From Paraflavitalea sp966211765 (GTDB lineage Bacteria; Bacteroidota; Bacteroidia; Chitinophagales; Chitinophagaceae): DNA of 64,000 nucleotides. Positions 18,761-27,310 of the stretch are shown here, piece after piece. The notes below the pieces were generated by a model, which was given only the letters and a program-made list of their open reading frames with translations, did no database searches and was not told where the DNA came from. How positions within the stretch are numbered: position 1 is the stretch's first letter; each line of letters begins with the position of its first letter. Where the stretch lies: assembly GCA_966211765.1 (NCBI GenBank), contig CBIHOV010000033.1, positions 39,740 through 103,739 on the forward strand, in the 5' to 3' direction. A program made the position numbers and the translations under genes.

Positions 18761-18797
18761 TACAATAGCCGCTCTGTGTAACAAGGCGGCTATTGTA
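18761..18797 (+). terminator. terminator after the RHS/T9SS unit
   Basis: A perfect 12-bp stem (18761-18772 with 18786-18797) around a 13-nt loop, followed by a short T-run, begins about 30 nt behind the T9SS gene. It closes the 12.4-18.7 kb transcription unit. Confidence 0.7.
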
Positions 18798-18886
18798 TTT
18801 CAGCTACATCATCACCGGAGAATGACCCATTTGCCACAAGTTGTGTATATTTATACCATAGCCATCCAGTCCACAACAAGGGGAAC

Positions 18887-19648
18887 ATGACATTTATAAA
18901 ACATATTCCGGGCGACTCCCTGAAGCCTTATATCCGCTCGATGATGATCATTGAAAGTAAGAGCGGTATGGAAAACTCCATTCTTCCGGATACCTCCATC
19001 GTTGCAGCCTTCCGCCTAAAAGGAACGGTGCAGGACAAAGCGCAGGAACAGGACCATCGCTTGCCACCCCTTGTATTCTCTGGATTAAGAAAGCAACCCC
19101 GCATCATCCATTACGCTCCAGATACCGCCACGCTGCTGGTAAACTTTACGGAAGGAGGAGCCGCCCCCTTCTTCAAAACACCGATGCATGAAGTATTTGG
19201 ACAAAACATCCCCCTGGATGACCTGCTGCCACGCGCTGAACTGGCCATGGTCTTTGATCAATTAGCAGCTTCAACTTCCCACTCTCAACGCATAGCATAT
19301 ATCGAGCAGTTCTTTAAGACAAGGCTTACAGAACCCGCACCTGACCTTTTAATAGCAGCGGCCGTGCGCAGGATCAGGCAGGAGAATGGTCAGGTTAAGA
19401 TCAGTCAGCTGATAAGAGACCTACACATCAGCAAAGATCCGTTTGAAAAACGTTTCAGGAAACTGATCGGCGCTTCTCCCAAACAGTTTGCCAGCATCGT
19501 GCGTTTCAATCACACCATCGACCATTATCATGAAAAGAAAAGCCTGACTGAAGTAGCTCTCGAGGCAGGCTATTATGACCAGTCGCATTTTATTCATGAT
19601 TTTAAACTGTTTACCGGAGCAACCCCTTTCCGGTTCTTCCACCAGTAG
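18887..19648 (+). CDS. AraC-family transcriptional regulator
   Basis: 253 residues. The N-terminal 150 residues are the variable sensing part (MTFIKHIPGDSLKPYIRSMM; ILPDTSIVAAFRLKG). The C-terminal DNA-binding part has QVKISQLIRDLHISKDPFEKRF and the AraC signature GYYDQSHFIHDFKLFTGATP. The SnoaL-like gene follows 73 nt downstream on the same strand and is the likeliest target or co-transcribed gene. Distinct in sequence from the AraC protein at 7.6-8.5 kb. Confidence 0.9.
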   Translation: MTFIKHIPGDSLKPYIRSMMIIESKSGMENSILPDTSIVAAFRLKGTVQDKAQEQDHRLPPLVFSGLRKQPRIIHYAPDTATLLVNFTEGGAAPFFKTPMHEVFGQNIPLDDLLPRAELAMVFDQLAASTSHSQRIAYIEQFFKTRLTEPAPDLLIAAAVRRIRQENGQVKISQLIRDLHISKDPFEKRFRKLIGASPKQFASIVRFNHTIDHYHEKKSLTEVALEAGYYDQSHFIHDFKLFTGATPFRFFHQ

Positions 19649-19721
19649 TCTTCCTGAAAAATGCTTTTTTACAATTTCTGCCCCGCCTGAATATCTTCCT
19701 TTGTGTGGTAATAATTACACC

Positions 19722-20297
19722 ATGACACAAAAGATCAAACCACTACGTTTTATCGGAATTGCCTTATCAGTAAGCTGCCTGGCATTTTCTTCCACCAGCC
19801 ACATTCATCATTCACCCCGTATTGAAAAACAAATGGAAACAAAAACAGCAACACCCCAGGAAAACAAACAAGTAATCCGCACGCTTTACGAGAAGATCCT
19901 TAACCAGCGGCATTTAGAAGAGCTAAGTACGGTGATCGACGACAGTTACACCGGCGTGCGTGGTCAGAAAGGGGCTGAAGGATTCAAAGCAACGGTGACC
20001 GGCCTGATTACTGCTTTTCCAGACATCCAATGGCATATTGAAGATTTAATTGCCGAAGACGACAAGGTAACGGTTCGCTGGAAATGGACGGGCACCTTTC
20101 AGCATCCGTTTCGTGGCATTGCTCCTACGCAAAAAACAATCACCAATGAAGCAATGGTAGTCTATCAACTGAGGAAAGGCAAAGCCATTGCAGCCTGGAT
20201 ACAATCGGATCAGCTGGGGTTTTTGATCGAGGCGGGCGTCATTTCGCCTTCTGTCATACCCGGAGGGACTGGCCAACCAACACCCGCTAAACATTAA
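19722..20297 (+). CDS. SnoaL-like ester cyclase family protein, exported
   Basis: 191 residues from the ATG at 19722, chosen because it gives a signal-like N-terminus (PLRFIGIALSVSCLAFSS). The mature protein is one SnoaL/NTF2 cone: ENKQVIRTLYEKILNQRHLE, GFKATVTGLITAFPDIQWHI, VTVRWKWTGTFQHPFRGI. The family includes polyketide cyclases and many proteins of unknown substrate. It is often adjacent to AraC regulators in Bacteroidota, as here. Convergent with the proline dehydrogenase gene, 8 nt apart. Confidence 0.8.
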   Translation: MTQKIKPLRFIGIALSVSCLAFSSTSHIHHSPRIEKQMETKTATPQENKQVIRTLYEKILNQRHLEELSTVIDDSYTGVRGQKGAEGFKATVTGLITAFPDIQWHIEDLIAEDDKVTVRWKWTGTFQHPFRGIAPTQKTITNEAMVVYQLRKGKAIAAWIQSDQLGFLIEAGVISPSVIPGGTGQPTPAKH

Positions 20298-20305
20298 GAT
20301 AGCTT

Positions 20306-21247
20306 TCAGGAAGAAACCATATCGTCCAAAGCCTGAAATATGTTCAAAGGGTATTCTGCAATGCGATTGCAGAGATACAAGTACCATTCTTTTCCGTATA
20401 CAAAGTAAAGTTTTGCCGGATACCCTTCTTCTCTTAAAGCGATCAACTGGTTTGTCTGGATGCCATACAGGCTTTCAAATTCATACAGCGACCTGTCGGG
20501 CTTATATTGCTCAATCAATGCCTTTGCTGCCTGCTGTACTTTATGGTGATGGGTGGCAATGGAACATTTATGACCGCTGGCGATCAATTGATCAATATAT
20601 TCCAGGTAGGTATCATCCAACTTTTCTCCTCTTGGCAAGGAATGTCCTGCCGGTGTTTCAAACGCTCCTTTTACGATGCGTATCCTGCCTTTTTCTTTGA
20701 TCAAGTCCTGGAAGTCATCTTTTGTCCTGTATAGATAAGCTTGCAGGGTAATGCCGATATTATCATTGTTCTGCCGGGCCTTCTTATAGGTTTCAATAAT
20801 GTGATCGGTCCTTTCAACAGCTTCCGCACTAATAATCACTTCTATGTTTCCGCTTTTCGCTTCCCTGCAAATTGAATCCAGGTTGCTCAAACACAATTCC
20901 TTTGAAATAGCCAGCCCTATATGTGAGAGATCAAGGGAAACGGTTGAATGAAGGCCCCTTCTTTTAATTTCCTGTGCTATGCTGATGAATTCAAGGGTGG
21001 CTGCTGCCGCTTCTTCAACAGTTTGGGTGCTTTCACCCATAAATTCTATGGAGCACTTAAACCCCTCTTTATTCTGCTGCATTACTTTTTCGATGGTCTC
21101 TTCCAGGGTTTCACCTCCGATGTAGCGGTTGGCTGCTTTTTTGAATGTTTTAAACAATGGTTCATTGTTCAGTATAAATTCTTTGGCTTCGATATTTAAA
21201 GCCGCTCTTCTTAGTGCGCTTGCCCCTTTTTCCAACAATTCATTCAT
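20306..21247 (-). CDS. proline dehydrogenase (FAD-linked)
   Basis: 313 residues of the ProDH TIM barrel: STVSLDLSHIGLAIS, TLQAYLYRTKDDFQDL, RIRIVKGAFETP, YLEYIDQLIASG, SIATHHHKV, YEFESLYGIQ and the C-terminal FAD/substrate helix VYGKEWYLYLCNRIAEYP. It oxidises proline to pyrroline-5-carboxylate and feeds electrons to the quinone pool at the membrane. It is the short single-domain type, not a PutA fusion. No P5C dehydrogenase is next to it. Proline oxidation is often tied to osmotic or oxidative stress, which would suit the nearby stress genes. Confidence 0.88.
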   Translation of the reverse strand: MNELLEKGASALRRAALNIEAKEFILNNEPLFKTFKKAANRYIGGETLEETIEKVMQQNKEGFKCSIEFMGESTQTVEEAAAATLEFISIAQEIKRRGLHSTVSLDLSHIGLAISKELCLSNLDSICREAKSGNIEVIISAEAVERTDHIIETYKKARQNNDNIGITLQAYLYRTKDDFQDLIKEKGRIRIVKGAFETPAGHSLPRGEKLDDTYLEYIDQLIASGHKCSIATHHHKVQQAAKALIEQYKPDRSLYEFESLYGIQTNQLIALREEGYPAKLYFVYGKEWYLYLCNRIAEYPLNIFQALDDMVSS

Positions 21248-21908
21248 AGAAAGCCTTTTTTATTATTTATGATTTTGTGCACCTGCGCTAAGCCCGGTAC
21301 GCTCCCTGTTGGCTACCAGGACAGACGAAGGTAGGATAAGCAGGGCCCACCCCGGGTACAGCCCGCTTGAATTGTGTAAAAAGCTGTATGGACAGTATCA
21401 TGATAAAGGTAGGGTGAAGACGCCGTGCCAGAGAAAGGCTCAGCTTCTTTGTTTACCTTATCCCCCGTATAAAAATTTTAATGCTTAGACAAAGGTATTA
21501 GCTGTTGAATTGTTCTTTGTAATATCCCCACTAAATGATAACTTAGAAGAGCTATTCCATTTTGTTGCTGTCATTAACCCCGCCGTACCTTGTCTTACCT
21601 CATTCCTTGAAAACTCCCGTTAAACTGTACATAAACGACTCTACGACATTTTTATCAATCACCCATTCGCTATCCCATTGGCGAATTAAAAAACACGTTT
21701 ATGCAGTATCCATTACTCATTTGCCCCATCATTGCGATCATCCCTGGTATCAACAAACCTCCGGCACAGGCATCTACCGCCATGAAGCGTAGATCCTGAT
21801 CCAAATCATAGTTCTCCTTACGCTGCTACTATATCAGAAAAGGCAAGGGCCAATATCTTATACTTCGCTTGCTTATCTCCTATTTACAGGATCCAATTTT
21901 AAGCTACC

Positions 21909-21951
21909 GTTTTATTTCGCGGCAGGAATTATTGGCACAGCGATATTTCGC
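21909..21951. promoter_or_regulatory. bipartite motif copy 1
   Basis: Block GTTTTATTTCGCGG (21909-21922) then, 17 nt on, GCGATATTTCGC (21940-21951), which contains the inverted repeat GCGA/TCGC. The same two blocks with 16-nt spacing occur at 38294-38335 beside the sigma-54 regulator gene. It lies 240 nt upstream of the YceI start, a normal distance for an upstream activator site. Confidence 0.5.
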
Positions 21952-22123
21952 AGTGCTTATCTATCTGTCGAAACATTAACCCATTGACAAATAACCAATT
22001 AGGGTAATGGCATCTTGTTTGAAATGATGATACCCGAACAAGCGTGTGATAGACAATTAATCCCTAAAGGATATTGCCGAAAGAAAAGATAGACTGTTGC
22101 TAGTTCTGCACCGTGCTCAAAAT

Positions 22124-22137
22124 GTGACGCAGGTCAC
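22124..22137. promoter_or_regulatory. Crp/Fnr-type palindrome
   Basis: GTGAC-GCAG-GTCAC is a perfect dyad with the TGA-N6-TCA spacing used by Crp/Fnr-family regulators, 54-67 nt upstream of the YceI start. A Crp/Fnr-family gene is encoded at 57.0 kb, but no link between the two is shown. Confidence 0.55.
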
Positions 22138-22190
22138 GTAATCCTCCCCTGGTTTCGACTCAACTTTACACCATAATAAATCAGAAACAA

Positions 22191-22712
22191 ATGAACAATC
22201 AAAAATTTGAGATCGCCGTTGCCCAGAGCAATATCGATTGGACAGGCCGAAAAGTAACCGGCTCACATTTTGGCACCATTGGCATCAAGGAAGGCTCGCT
22301 TACGGTAGCTGATGGAAAACTGGCGAGTGGCCATTTCATCGTTGACACTACTTCCATTAAGATCGACGACGTGACGGACCCGGCGCTCAATGCGCAGTTT
22401 GCCGGTCACCTTGCTTCTGACGACTTTTTTTCGTCAGCACAATACCCGGAAGCCAGGTTTGAGATCAGCGCTGTAAACAACCAACACATCGAAGGCAACC
22501 TTACGATCAAAGGGATCACGCATCCCATTGGATTTGATGCGAACATCAACATCGCTGGTGATACTTTAACTGCTACCGGTAAGATGGTGGTAGACCGCAC
22601 GAAATACGCGATCAAGTTCCGCTCGGGCAATTTCTTCCAAAACCTGGGTGATACACTTATCTACAATGATTTTGAACTGACTGTAAACATCACGGCCAAG
22701 GCTGCCGCTTAA
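22191..22712 (+). CDS. YceI-family lipid/isoprenoid-binding protein
   Basis: 173 residues with the YceI lipocalin pattern: SNIDWTGRKVTGSHFGTI, HFIVDTTSIKIDD, HLASDDFFSSAQYPEARF, GNLTIKGITHPIGFD, TKYAIKFRSGNFF. The family binds long isoprenoids such as polyprenyl pyrophosphates or quinone precursors and often accompanies cytochrome and stress genes. There is no signal peptide, so it is probably cytosolic here. First gene of a likely operon with the tautomerase, NTF2-like and short-chain dehydrogenase genes, all spaced by less than 30 nt. Confidence 0.9.
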   Translation: MNNQKFEIAVAQSNIDWTGRKVTGSHFGTIGIKEGSLTVADGKLASGHFIVDTTSIKIDDVTDPALNAQFAGHLASDDFFSSAQYPEARFEISAVNNQHIEGNLTIKGITHPIGFDANINIAGDTLTATGKMVVDRTKYAIKFRSGNFFQNLGDTLIYNDFELTVNITAKAAA

Positions 22713-22739
22713 GCAGCGTTGACCTAAAAACCTATAATT

Positions 22740-22958
22740 ATGCCATTTGTTAAAATTGAAGTGACACGCGAAGAGGTCACCCGCGAACAAAAGCGACAAC
22801 TGATCAAAGGTGTGACAGACCTGATCACCAATATACTTAACAAGGATCCGCATCTCACGCATATAGTGATACAGGAAATAGACCTTGATAACTGGGGTTA
22901 TGCAGGCGAGCAGGTATCTGTATTGCGTGAGCAGGGAATCACGGCCGATAAAAAATAA
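22740..22958 (+). CDS. 4-oxalocrotonate tautomerase family protein
   Basis: 72 residues, the normal length of a 4-OT monomer. Met is followed directly by Pro2, which becomes the catalytic N-terminal proline after Met removal (MPFVKIEVTREEV). The helix and second strand (LIKGVTDLITNIL; HIVIQEIDLDNWGYAGEQV) fit the DmpI-like branch. These enzymes tautomerise or dehalogenate alpha-keto acids in aromatic and halo-acid breakdown. It sits 27 nt behind YceI and 20 nt before the NTF2-like gene. Confidence 0.88.
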   Translation: MPFVKIEVTREEVTREQKRQLIKGVTDLITNILNKDPHLTHIVIQEIDLDNWGYAGEQVSVLREQGITADKK

Positions 22959-22978
22959 AGATCACCATCCTTATTGAC

Positions 22979-23431
22979 ATGAAAAAGATGTTATTCACCG
23001 CCATAGTGTTCTGCAGTTTGTGGAACGCTATGGCCCAAAAAAATTTCAAAATGGAAACGCAACAAACAGATTCAATAGCCATTTCACAGGTGTTGGAGAA
23101 CTATTATTTCAAAGGCATTTTCGAAGGTGATGTGAAGACGCTTAGTCAGGCTTATCACCCCGGTACGCTGCTTTTTGGTGATGTACAAGGACAGCCTTAT
23201 GCCAAAAACCTGGAGCAATACCTGGACGGTGTTAAAAACCGTCAAAGCCCCCGGGATGCAGGTTCCCCTTTTAAAGGTGATATCCTCAACATCAGGGTGG
23301 TCAATTCGATCGCTGTGGCAGAGGTAACGGTAAAAATGTATGCCTTCAATTACCATGAGTTCTTATCCTTTCACAAGTTCAATGGGCAATGGGTTATCGT
23401 CAATAAAATGCTCACGGACGTCACCAAGTAA
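22979..23431 (+). CDS. exported NTF2-like (lumazine-binding type) protein
   Basis: 150 residues with a signal peptide (FTAIVFCSLWNAMAQ). The body is an NTF2/SnoaL-like cone as in the putative lumazine-binding family: ISQVLENYYFKGIFEGDVKT, YHPGTLLFGD, EQYLDGVKNRQSP, FLSFHKFNGQWVIVNKMLTD. No catalytic residue set can be named. Third gene of the YceI unit; the short-chain dehydrogenase begins 10 nt after its stop. The family often sits with dehydrogenases in Bacteroidota, but the substrate is unknown. Confidence 0.75.
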   Translation: MKKMLFTAIVFCSLWNAMAQKNFKMETQQTDSIAISQVLENYYFKGIFEGDVKTLSQAYHPGTLLFGDVQGQPYAKNLEQYLDGVKNRQSPRDAGSPFKGDILNIRVVNSIAVAEVTVKMYAFNYHEFLSFHKFNGQWVIVNKMLTDVTK

Positions 23432-23441
23432 ACATTACAAA

Positions 23442-24281
23442 ATGAATACTACAAAGGTATGGTATGTTACAGGCGCCTCACAGGGGCTTGGACTTACGCT
23501 GGTAAAGAAACTGCTGGAAAGCGGTTACCGTGTGGCCGCCACCTCGCGCAATGCGCAAAAACTGAATGATGCGGTGGGGGTGATTGATGCGGATCGTTTT
23601 CTACCATTGGCAGTTGACCTGAACAATATGGATTGCGTGGATGAATCCATCCGGCAAACACTCAGCGCATTCGGACGCATCGATGTGGTGGTGAACAATG
23701 CCGGCTATGGTTTGGCGGGAACGGTGGAAGAGATCAGTGAAGAGGATATCAGGAAGATATTTGATGTGAACGTATTGGCGGTGATCAATGTTGTCAAAAG
23801 TGTGTTGCCCGTATTGCGTAAGCAAGGGTCAGGTTACATTATTAATATGGGCTCTGTAGCCGGACTGGCAGGCGCGCCCGGCTGGTCGGTGTACGCTGGT
23901 ACCAAGGCTGCTGTGGCCGCTTTTTCGGAAGTGCTTGCGCTGGATCTCCGGGAATTTGGGATTAAGGTGACGGTGGTGGAACCATCGGGTTTTCGCACGG
24001 GTTTTCTTGACCAAAACTCGTTGACGTATGTTGAAAGCAAGATCGAGGGCTACCTGGTAGTGAAAGACACGCAGCGGCGTTATTTAGCCACCAATGGCCT
24101 GCAAGCCGGCGATCCCTTAAAGGCTTCGGTGATATTGATAGGGCTCGCAGAAAGCGATCAACCACCGGTCCACTTGTATTTAGGACAGGACGCTTATAAG
24201 CGGGCATCGGAAAAACTCGCAGGCATGAACGCGGAATTGGAAGCGTGGAAGGATACCACTATTTCGGCAGATTATCAATAA
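23442..24281 (+). CDS. short-chain dehydrogenase/reductase
   Basis: 279 residues from the ATG at 23442; this start places the NAD(P) loop TGASQGLGLTLVKK near the N-terminus as the family requires. Further marks are the NNAGYGLAG strand, the catalytic Ser-Tyr-Lys with YAGTKAAVAAFSEVL, and the VVEPSGFRTGF motif after the sixth strand. It reduces or oxidises an alcohol/ketone with NAD(P). Last of the four-gene YceI unit. A second enzyme of the same type is at 41.6 kb. Confidence 0.9.
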   Translation: MNTTKVWYVTGASQGLGLTLVKKLLESGYRVAATSRNAQKLNDAVGVIDADRFLPLAVDLNNMDCVDESIRQTLSAFGRIDVVVNNAGYGLAGTVEEISEEDIRKIFDVNVLAVINVVKSVLPVLRKQGSGYIINMGSVAGLAGAPGWSVYAGTKAAVAAFSEVLALDLREFGIKVTVVEPSGFRTGFLDQNSLTYVESKIEGYLVVKDTQRRYLATNGLQAGDPLKASVILIGLAESDQPPVHLYLGQDAYKRASEKLAGMNAELEAWKDTTISADYQ

Positions 24282-24343
24282 GGCAATCCTGCCTCCCTGC
24301 AGATGGCAGCAAAAAAATTACATGACGAATAAAAAAAGTCGAC

Positions 24344-24790
24344 ATGAAATACCAATCTAAAGTAACCGATTATGTTCTCAATGGAAACAACCAGTATATA
24401 GTAAACACCACTGATACCAGTCCTGAATTAAACTTCCCACAGGGGTCTGGCAAAAAAAGTTTCCTGGTCTTCAAGCACAACAAATACCTGGTGATACCCA
24501 CTGAAACGATCGCGTTGTTTTATATCAAATACGACACGACGGTGATCGTGACCTTTGACAAGCAGGAACATTCGGTGAATTACTCCTTAGAGCAGGTTCA
24601 ACACCTGTTGCCCGTGGACCAGTTTTTCCGGTTGAACCGGCAATACCTGATCAATGCCAATGCCATTAAAGAAGCAGAGCATTATTTCGCCAGAAAGTTG
24701 TTGGTCATACCTACGCTGCCTTTCCCCGACAAGTTAATTGTGTCGAAAGAAAAGGCGAGGAACTTCCTCGTGTGGCTCGAAAGGCGTTAA
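24344..24790 (+). CDS. stand-alone LytTR DNA-binding protein
   Basis: 148 residues. There is no receiver domain; the N-terminal 40 residues are a short tail and the rest is LytTR: KHNKYLVIPTETIALFYIK, VNYSLEQVQHLLPVDQFFRLNRQYLINANAI, PDKLIVSKEKARNFLVWL. LytTR proteins bind direct-repeat promoter sites with beta-strands. Without a receiver, control would be by level or a partner protein. It lies between the YceI unit and the first epoxide hydrolase gene on the same strand and is a natural regulator candidate for both. Confidence 0.88.
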   Translation: MKYQSKVTDYVLNGNNQYIVNTTDTSPELNFPQGSGKKSFLVFKHNKYLVIPTETIALFYIKYDTTVIVTFDKQEHSVNYSLEQVQHLLPVDQFFRLNRQYLINANAIKEAEHYFARKLLVIPTLPFPDKLIVSKEKARNFLVWLERR

Positions 24791-24926
24791 TCCCTCCCCC
24801 GAGGTGGACAGTAGAAGGTTGAAAATGTCCGCTTCAGCTACGACTTGGTCCGCTCAACCTGTTTCCTGCTTGGCTCCAGGCCTTACCCGGTGATACTTTT
24901 ACAAAAGATATTTAAAAAATCAACTC

Positions 24927-26195
24927 ATGAAAAAGACAAAAAATATTCTCGCCAGTACGATGCTCACCGGAGCATTTGCCTTGCAAGGCAGTTTCGCCGC
25001 AGCACAATCCAGTGAAGCCATCCGCCCTTTTAAGGTGCATACTTCGGATGCGGACCTTAAGGACCTTCGCCAACGGGTATTGGCCACCAAATGGCCTAAG
25101 AAGGAAACTGTTTCGGATCCTTCACAGGGTGTGCAGCTGGCCACGATGCAGAAGCTGGCGCACTATTGGGCAACAGGTTACGACTGGCGTAAGATGGAAG
25201 CAAAGCTGAATGCCTTACCACAGTTCGTTACGAATATCGACGGGCTGGACATTCATTTCATCCATGTTCGTTCGAAACATCCGAATGCGCTGCCGGTGAT
25301 CATCACGCATGGCTGGCCGGGCTCGATCATTGAGCAACTGAAGGTGATCGACCCGCTGACCAACCCGACGGCCCATGGCGGAAAAGCTGAAGACGCTTTC
25401 GACGTTGTGATCCCTTCACTGCCAGGTCATGGTTTTTCAGCACAACCTACGGCCACAGGCTGGGACCCTAACCGGGTAGCGCATGCCTGGATAGAACTGA
25501 TGAAGCGGCTGGGATACAAAAAATATGTAGCACAAGGGGGAGATTGGGGCAATGCCGTTTCTGAAACGATGGCATTGATCGCACCTCCTGAATTGGCTGC
25601 CATCCATACGAATATGCCCGCTACTGTGCCGGCGTCTATTACAAAAGCGCTGTCATCCGGTACGATGCCTGCTGATCTTTCGGCCGATGAAAAGAATGCT
25701 TTCGGACAGCTGGCGTATTTCTTTAAGTATGGCTTGTCGTATGCACAGGAGATGGGCTATCGTCCGCAAACGCTTTACGGCATTGATGACTCTCCTATCG
25801 GACTGGCCGCCTGGATGCTGGATCATGATATACGCAGCTATGAGCTCATTGCACGGGTGTTTGATGACAAGCAGGAAGGACTCAGCAAAGATGATATTCT
25901 CGACAATATTACCTTGTACTGGCTTACGGGTACAGGGGTTGCATCGGCCCGCCTTTATTGGGAAGCTTTCCAAACTGCCAAGGGTGGCTTCTTCGATCCA
26001 CGAGGTGTAAAGATCCCGGTTGCTGTGAGTGTATTTCCGGATGAAATTTATGCCGCTCCGAAAAACTGGGCAGAGCAGGCTTATTCCAAACTCGCCTATT
26101 TCAATAAGGTTGACAAGGGTGGTCACTTCGCTGCCTGGGAACAACCGGCGACTTTCACCAATGAGCTTCGTGCAGCTTTCAAATCATTCCGTTGA
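24927..26195 (+). CDS. exported epoxide hydrolase, copy 1
   Basis: 422 residues with a signal peptide (MLTGAFALQGSFAAAQ). The epoxide-hydrolase N-terminal domain (AIRPFKVHTSDADLKDLRQR, ATKWPKKE, YWATGYDWRKMEAKLNALPQF) leads into the alpha/beta-hydrolase core: oxyanion HGWPGS, nucleophile Asp206 in QGGDWG, lid tyrosine region YGIDDSPIGLAAW, and His400 in KGGHFAAWEQP. The family opens epoxides to diols. Two close paralogues are at 27.3 and 39.4 kb. The signal peptide is unusual, since most members are cytosolic, and suggests detoxification in the periplasm. Confidence 0.92.
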   Translation: MKKTKNILASTMLTGAFALQGSFAAAQSSEAIRPFKVHTSDADLKDLRQRVLATKWPKKETVSDPSQGVQLATMQKLAHYWATGYDWRKMEAKLNALPQFVTNIDGLDIHFIHVRSKHPNALPVIITHGWPGSIIEQLKVIDPLTNPTAHGGKAEDAFDVVIPSLPGHGFSAQPTATGWDPNRVAHAWIELMKRLGYKKYVAQGGDWGNAVSETMALIAPPELAAIHTNMPATVPASITKALSSGTMPADLSADEKNAFGQLAYFFKYGLSYAQEMGYRPQTLYGIDDSPIGLAAWMLDHDIRSYELIARVFDDKQEGLSKDDILDNITLYWLTGTGVASARLYWEAFQTAKGGFFDPRGVKIPVAVSVFPDEIYAAPKNWAEQAYSKLAYFNKVDKGGHFAAWEQPATFTNELRAAFKSFR

Positions 26196-26230
26196 TTGTA
26201 CTCATTGTACAAATTTCAAAAAGATAAACA

Positions 26231-27286
26231 ATGGATCAGGCTAAGCATATATCGGCAGGTATGGTCATTAAGGCAGCAGCAGTACAGTTACGCCCTGTAT
26301 TGTATAGCCGGGAGGGAACAGTTGAGCAGGTAGTGAGTAAGATACGCGAACTGGGCATGCAGGGTGTCCGGTTCGCTACCTTCCCGGAAACGGTGGTGCC
26401 TTATTATCCTTATTTCTCGTTCATTCAGCCGGCCTGGCAGAGTGTTGGCGGCGGCGAGCAGCTCCGCTTACTTGATCAGGGGGTAATGGTACCTTCTGCC
26501 GCCACGGATGCCATTGGCGAAGCTTGCAAAGCAGCGGGCATGGTGGTGTCTATCGGCGTCAACGAACGTGACGGACATACCTTGTACAATACGCAATTGC
26601 TCTTCGATGCCGATGGTGAGCTGATACAAAGACGCCGTAAGATCACGCCTACTTATCACGAGCGCATGATCTGGGGGCAGGGCGATGGATCGGGCCTTCG
26701 CGCCGTTGACAGTATGGTAGGCCGCATCGGCCAGCTTGCCTGCTGGGAACATTACAACCCGCTGGCGCGGTACGCTATGATCGCCGATGGCGAGCAGATA
26801 CACGCAGCGATGTATCCGGGGTCTATTTTCGGCGAGCTGTTTTCCCAGCAAACAGAGATCAATATACGGCAGCATGCGCTGGAGTCTGCCTGCTTCGTGG
26901 TATGTGCCACGGCCTGGCTGGATCCGGATCAGCAGGCGCAGATTGCCCGGGATACGGGTGGCAATATCGGACCGATCTCCGGCGGTTGTTTTACCGCGAT
27001 CGTAGCGCCGGATGGTTCGCTGCTGGGTGAACCGCTCCGCTCGGGAGAAGGGGTGGTCATTGCAGACCTCGACTTTACGCTGATCCATAAACGCAAGCTC
27101 CTGATGGATGCGCGCGGGCATTACAGCCGGCCTGAATTGCTCAGTCTGCTGATCGACCGCACCCCAACGGCCCATGCACATGAACGGACTGAATATGCCC
27201 GCCCAACAACTCCACAAGCAACAGAAAGATATACCAGCAAGGAAGGGATGGACAGGCAAGGCGCGGATAAACATTCGATCAATTAA
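26231..27286 (+). CDS. nitrilase (carbon-nitrogen hydrolase, Nit6803-like)
   Basis: 351 residues with the full Glu-Lys-Cys triad: Glu53 in FPETVVPYYPYF, Lys137 in RRRKITPTYHER and Cys171 in ACWEHYNPLARY, plus MIWGQGDGSG typical of the cyanobacterial-type nitrilases. It converts nitriles to carboxylic acid and ammonia. There is no signal peptide, so it works in the cytosol on substrates that have entered. It sits between two epoxide-hydrolase genes with 35- and 24-nt gaps, so all three are probably one transcript. The partner genes of the conserved Nit1C cluster are not here. Confidence 0.92.
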   Translation: MDQAKHISAGMVIKAAAVQLRPVLYSREGTVEQVVSKIRELGMQGVRFATFPETVVPYYPYFSFIQPAWQSVGGGEQLRLLDQGVMVPSAATDAIGEACKAAGMVVSIGVNERDGHTLYNTQLLFDADGELIQRRRKITPTYHERMIWGQGDGSGLRAVDSMVGRIGQLACWEHYNPLARYAMIADGEQIHAAMYPGSIFGELFSQQTEINIRQHALESACFVVCATAWLDPDQQAQIARDTGGNIGPISGGCFTAIVAPDGSLLGEPLRSGEGVVIADLDFTLIHKRKLLMDARGHYSRPELLSLLIDRTPTAHAHERTEYARPTTPQATERYTSKEGMDRQGADKHSIN

Positions 27287-27310
27287 ATAAACAATAAAAA
27301 AAGTAAACTA

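Larger units (their letters stand above)
21248..22190. other. long regulatory spacer without a gene
   Basis: 943 nt, more AT-rich than its neighbours. I find no coding frame that looks real. It holds two candidate control sites described separately: a bipartite motif at 21909-21951 shared with the 38.3 kb spacer and a Crp/Fnr-type palindrome at 22124-22137 close to the YceI gene. Confidence 0.5.

Noticed and set aside
21562..21792. 76-codon plus-strand frame in the long spacer
   Set aside because: Low-complexity content rich in His, Ser and Thr, no family match, no start context.
22008..22023. sigma-54-like promoter TGGCAT-N5-TTGA upstream of YceI
   Set aside because: The -12 GC is missing (TTGA, not TTGC); the match is too weak to list as a promoter.
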